Of a stretch of DNA of 64,000 nt, positions 37,801 through 41,651 are shown piece by piece. Position 1 is the first letter of the stretch. Each line of letters starts with the position of its first letter. A program made the translations under genes and the position numbers. The notes under the pieces were generated by a model. The model was not told the origin of the DNA. It saw only the letters and a program-made list of their open reading frames with translations, and ran no database searches. This stretch comes from Echinometra lucunter (Eukaryota; Echinodermata; Echinoidea; Camarodonta; Echinometridae), in assembly GCA_029962745.1 (NCBI GenBank), contig CM057151.1, positions 38,973,136-39,037,135 on the forward strand, given 5' to 3'.

Positions 37801-40800
37801 TGCACTCAATCATTTGATTAGGATCTAGGAGAGAGTTGTATGATGTAAAAAATTGACTTCAGGGCATTTGTTGCCATGTCGTGTTGTATAATGATTTGAA
37901 CAGTTAGAATTTGACAGATTCTCCATGATTGTAATCATCATATTGGTTTCCCTTTGTTTACAGGTCTGTACATGGAGCCAACTGTTTTCACCGATGTAAC
38001 GGATGAAATGATGATTGCCAAGGAGGAATCATTTGGACCCGTCATGATCATCACCAAGTTCTCTTCAAGGTATGAGAATGATATCATATCTTAACTCCTG
38101 GGCCGACATTTTTTTTGTGAAAATTTTCAGAAATGAGCTTTTAAAATTCGAATTTTTATGATTGTTTTGATTGTTTAATGTGACATGATATCAATTTCAT
38201 TTGAGTAAATTTCAAAACATAGATACCAGTTTCTATTTTTGTTTAAAGAAAAGTGTAACTATCCTTTCTGGAACATAACACATTTTTCAATATTCTTGTC
38301 TTTGGTGGAATTATCTGCCCATGCACATTAAGGTCAAGTTGCCGGAAATGAGTGCATGAATATGTTATTTGATTAATTTTCTTATATTAGAAATCTTGCA
38401 AATGGCCTAAAACTTCTTCATCATTTTTTTTATTATCATTTCTTTCCAGTATATGCAAACAGTTGCATGATGTTGCCTTATGTTCAGTTTTGGGATGAAT
38501 GTGTAACTACTCATTATAAAGTGATCTTTCAACTGAAATCCCCAAAGTTTTGCACAAGGAATGTAAAAGATGCATAGGACTTCAGAAACAAGAAAGCCAT
38601 GAAGAATGCGCTACGGTCTTGAAATCTTGATAGGGTCCTTTCAAACTCATACATGTATTTACCCTCTGGTTCCTGGAACCAGGTAGCCTGTGAATGAAGC
38701 CTATGGGAGTAAGAGAATTCATTAGTTGATAGGTCCAGTATTCAATTCAATACATGAGTTGAGTAAGTTAATTACTTCGTATATTACTTAGCTAAGTAAA
38801 ATGCCTTAACTTGTATTCAAATCTTTACTGAGTATTTTACTTTAGCAAGCCATCTTTAAGGCAGAGTTCTTACTGACAACCATTGTGACATCATAAATAT
38901 TATCCCAAATAACGCGCAGTAAAAGCATCATATTGTACGCGCTGTTATAAAATTTGCCTGTGTGCAGCGTACGACTGTGCGTATGTATTTGAAAACTACA
39001 TGCTAGCTAATCAGACTTCCAAACTAATTTTCTTAAGTTTGTTAGGTGGTTGTCTTTTTGATTTAGGGTAAAATAATTAGCTAAAAAATTCAAATGAATA
39101 CCAAAGTTGGTTAAGTATTTTACTTTAGAAGAAAACTGAGTAAAATGATTAAAGTCATGGCTTCAGTATTGAACTGAATACTGGCCCTGTTGCATACCTG
39201 GCAACAAAGAATTAAAGGGTAAGTCCATCCTAGAAATTTCACTGTTTCAATAAAAGGAGATAAATTTGAACAGCATTTAAAAAAAAAAATGAGCAAAATC
39301 GGTCAAAGAATAAGAAAATTACATTCATTTACATTTTCTAGTAAACTACTCTCGGCTCTGCAAATTGGCAACACTGATGACATCATATGCGAGCGGCTCT
39401 CCATTCACTTTGTACATGAAATTTCACATTTTCTCAACTTTCTTGGAAGTTACACATTTTCTTACTCCCATAGTCGATGTATGTTCAGAAGAATTGCTTT
39501 TTACATAACATACTTTGGCTATTGGGTAAGAAAACTGAGAAAATGTGAAATTTCATGTACAAAGTGAATGAAGACCTGCTCGCATATGATGTCATCAGTG
39601 TTGCCAATTTGCAGAGCTGAGAGTAATTTACTAGAAAATGTAAATGAGTGTAATTTTCTTATTCTTTGACCGATTTTACTCATTTCTTTTTTAAAATGCT
39701 GTTCAAATTTATCTCCTTTTATTCAAACAGTGAAACTTCTAGGGTGGACTTTCCCTTTAAATACATGACAAATAAGACCCAGATTATACATCTCCATCTT
39801 CTATTCCTCTTTCCTCTTCCAGCGACATCGATGGCATGCTGAGGAGTGCCAACGGCACCGAGTTTGGTCTGGCTTCCGGTGTCTTCACCAACGACATCAA
39901 CAAGGCCATGTACGTCAGCGAGAAGCTGGATGCTGGTACCGTCTTCGTCAATACCTACAACAAGACGGACGTCGCCGCTCCCTTCGGAGGCTTCAAGCAG
40001 TCAGGATTTGGCAAGGATCTTGGTAAGTACAATCTTCTGACTACTGAAATCTCTTTTTTTTCCCACAGACATTAGAGGAACTACGCAATTCTCTTAGGCA
40101 ATGGGTTCACCCGTTTGTGACAGAAGGTCCACATTGTGCGGTTTGGCCCAATAAATTTTGATGCAGAGCTCTTAAATAATATACCAAATACGTGAGCACA
40201 GAAATAGCAAAAAGTTTTATACCTACTGTGCCAATTTGGTTGCATCAGTATATGATTCTGAAATTTGGAAAAAAAAAAAAAAACCTCTAAAATCCTCAAA
40301 TTGGCCATGTGATGAAAAGTTCAAAATCACCGTTTTTCTATGCCAATTGGCAACTTTTTAACTCCCCAGCATATTCTCTGTCATTTTTTGTATATTTCAG
40401 ATATATTACCTATTATAAGAAAAATGTTGCAATAAAATAGAAATAGTGGTGTTGCCAATTTGAAGAAGGCAGCTAATCAAATAAGACTACAAATAATACA
40501 TGTCATGAATGGTTTCATTAATTACCACTAACCTGTCAGGGAAGAAAAATGTGAATGTCACACCTGTGAAGTACATTCTGCAATTAGAGACTCTTGTTTG
40601 CACTCTAAAAATTCTATGCAGTCTTGAGCCCTGCCCACCACTCTCTCTCTCTCTCTTTAGTTGTGACAGATTACTAGGCGGTATTCTGAGCGCCCATTTT
40701 ATCTCTGAATTTTAAAAAAATTTTATCTTTGAAATAAAATCGGTATTCTGAGACCACTTTTTATCTCATGAGATTTTATCTCCATTTCATCTCAGTCCCT

Positions 40801-41578
40801 CATCTCCAGCGTGCGTATCTACAGCTAAAGACAAATGCGCAGCTTTTGCGCTGGTGCCCATCTTACCTCAAAGGGAAAGATAAAATGAAACTTAAAATAA
40901 GGTTGGGGCTATTTCATCTCTTGGACGTCCAGTATGTGCAATATTTCTGGATAAGTTGGCTATCAGTCTTGAGATAAAAATAAAGAAAAATGCCATTATA
41001 ATCATTGACTGCATTACTCGAGCAACATTCCCGTATGATAATTGAATTGAATTTAAAGATTTTTATTGAATAATATCAGCCTTAAAATGATCCTTGAAAT
41101 GACATGCTGAAACCTCAGAAATACAGAAATTATTCTTCACCAAAATACCAGTCAAAACATTTGCGTTTGAATGCAAGCGCAAGTAGTTTATTGAAATTTT
41201 GTGCAAATAACGCACCCGCGCTATTTTGCCCCATCCTACTGGCGGAAAGCAATTACATTAGCTGAGAAGATGAGAGTGCGATTCACTAGCATTTCTTATT
41301 GGTTATCGCATCATGTATGGGCGTGTCTTAGATGAGAAAAAATCAAGATAAAAAAGGTTCCCAGAATACCGATTTGAAAAGATTTTAAGGGTATTTTATC
41401 TCACTGATTTTATCTGCGATAAAATTTCAGATTTTATCTTAGATAAAATGGATCTCAGAATACCACCCCAGGGCCTTTTTTGCAAGGTGCATCTGCAGTC
41501 CTGTACTCTCTTTTTTTGGTTGTCTTTGCTAAATACTGATAATAATAATGATAATGGTGGTGGTGGTGGTGGTGGTGG

Positions 41579-41651
<73 letters not shown>

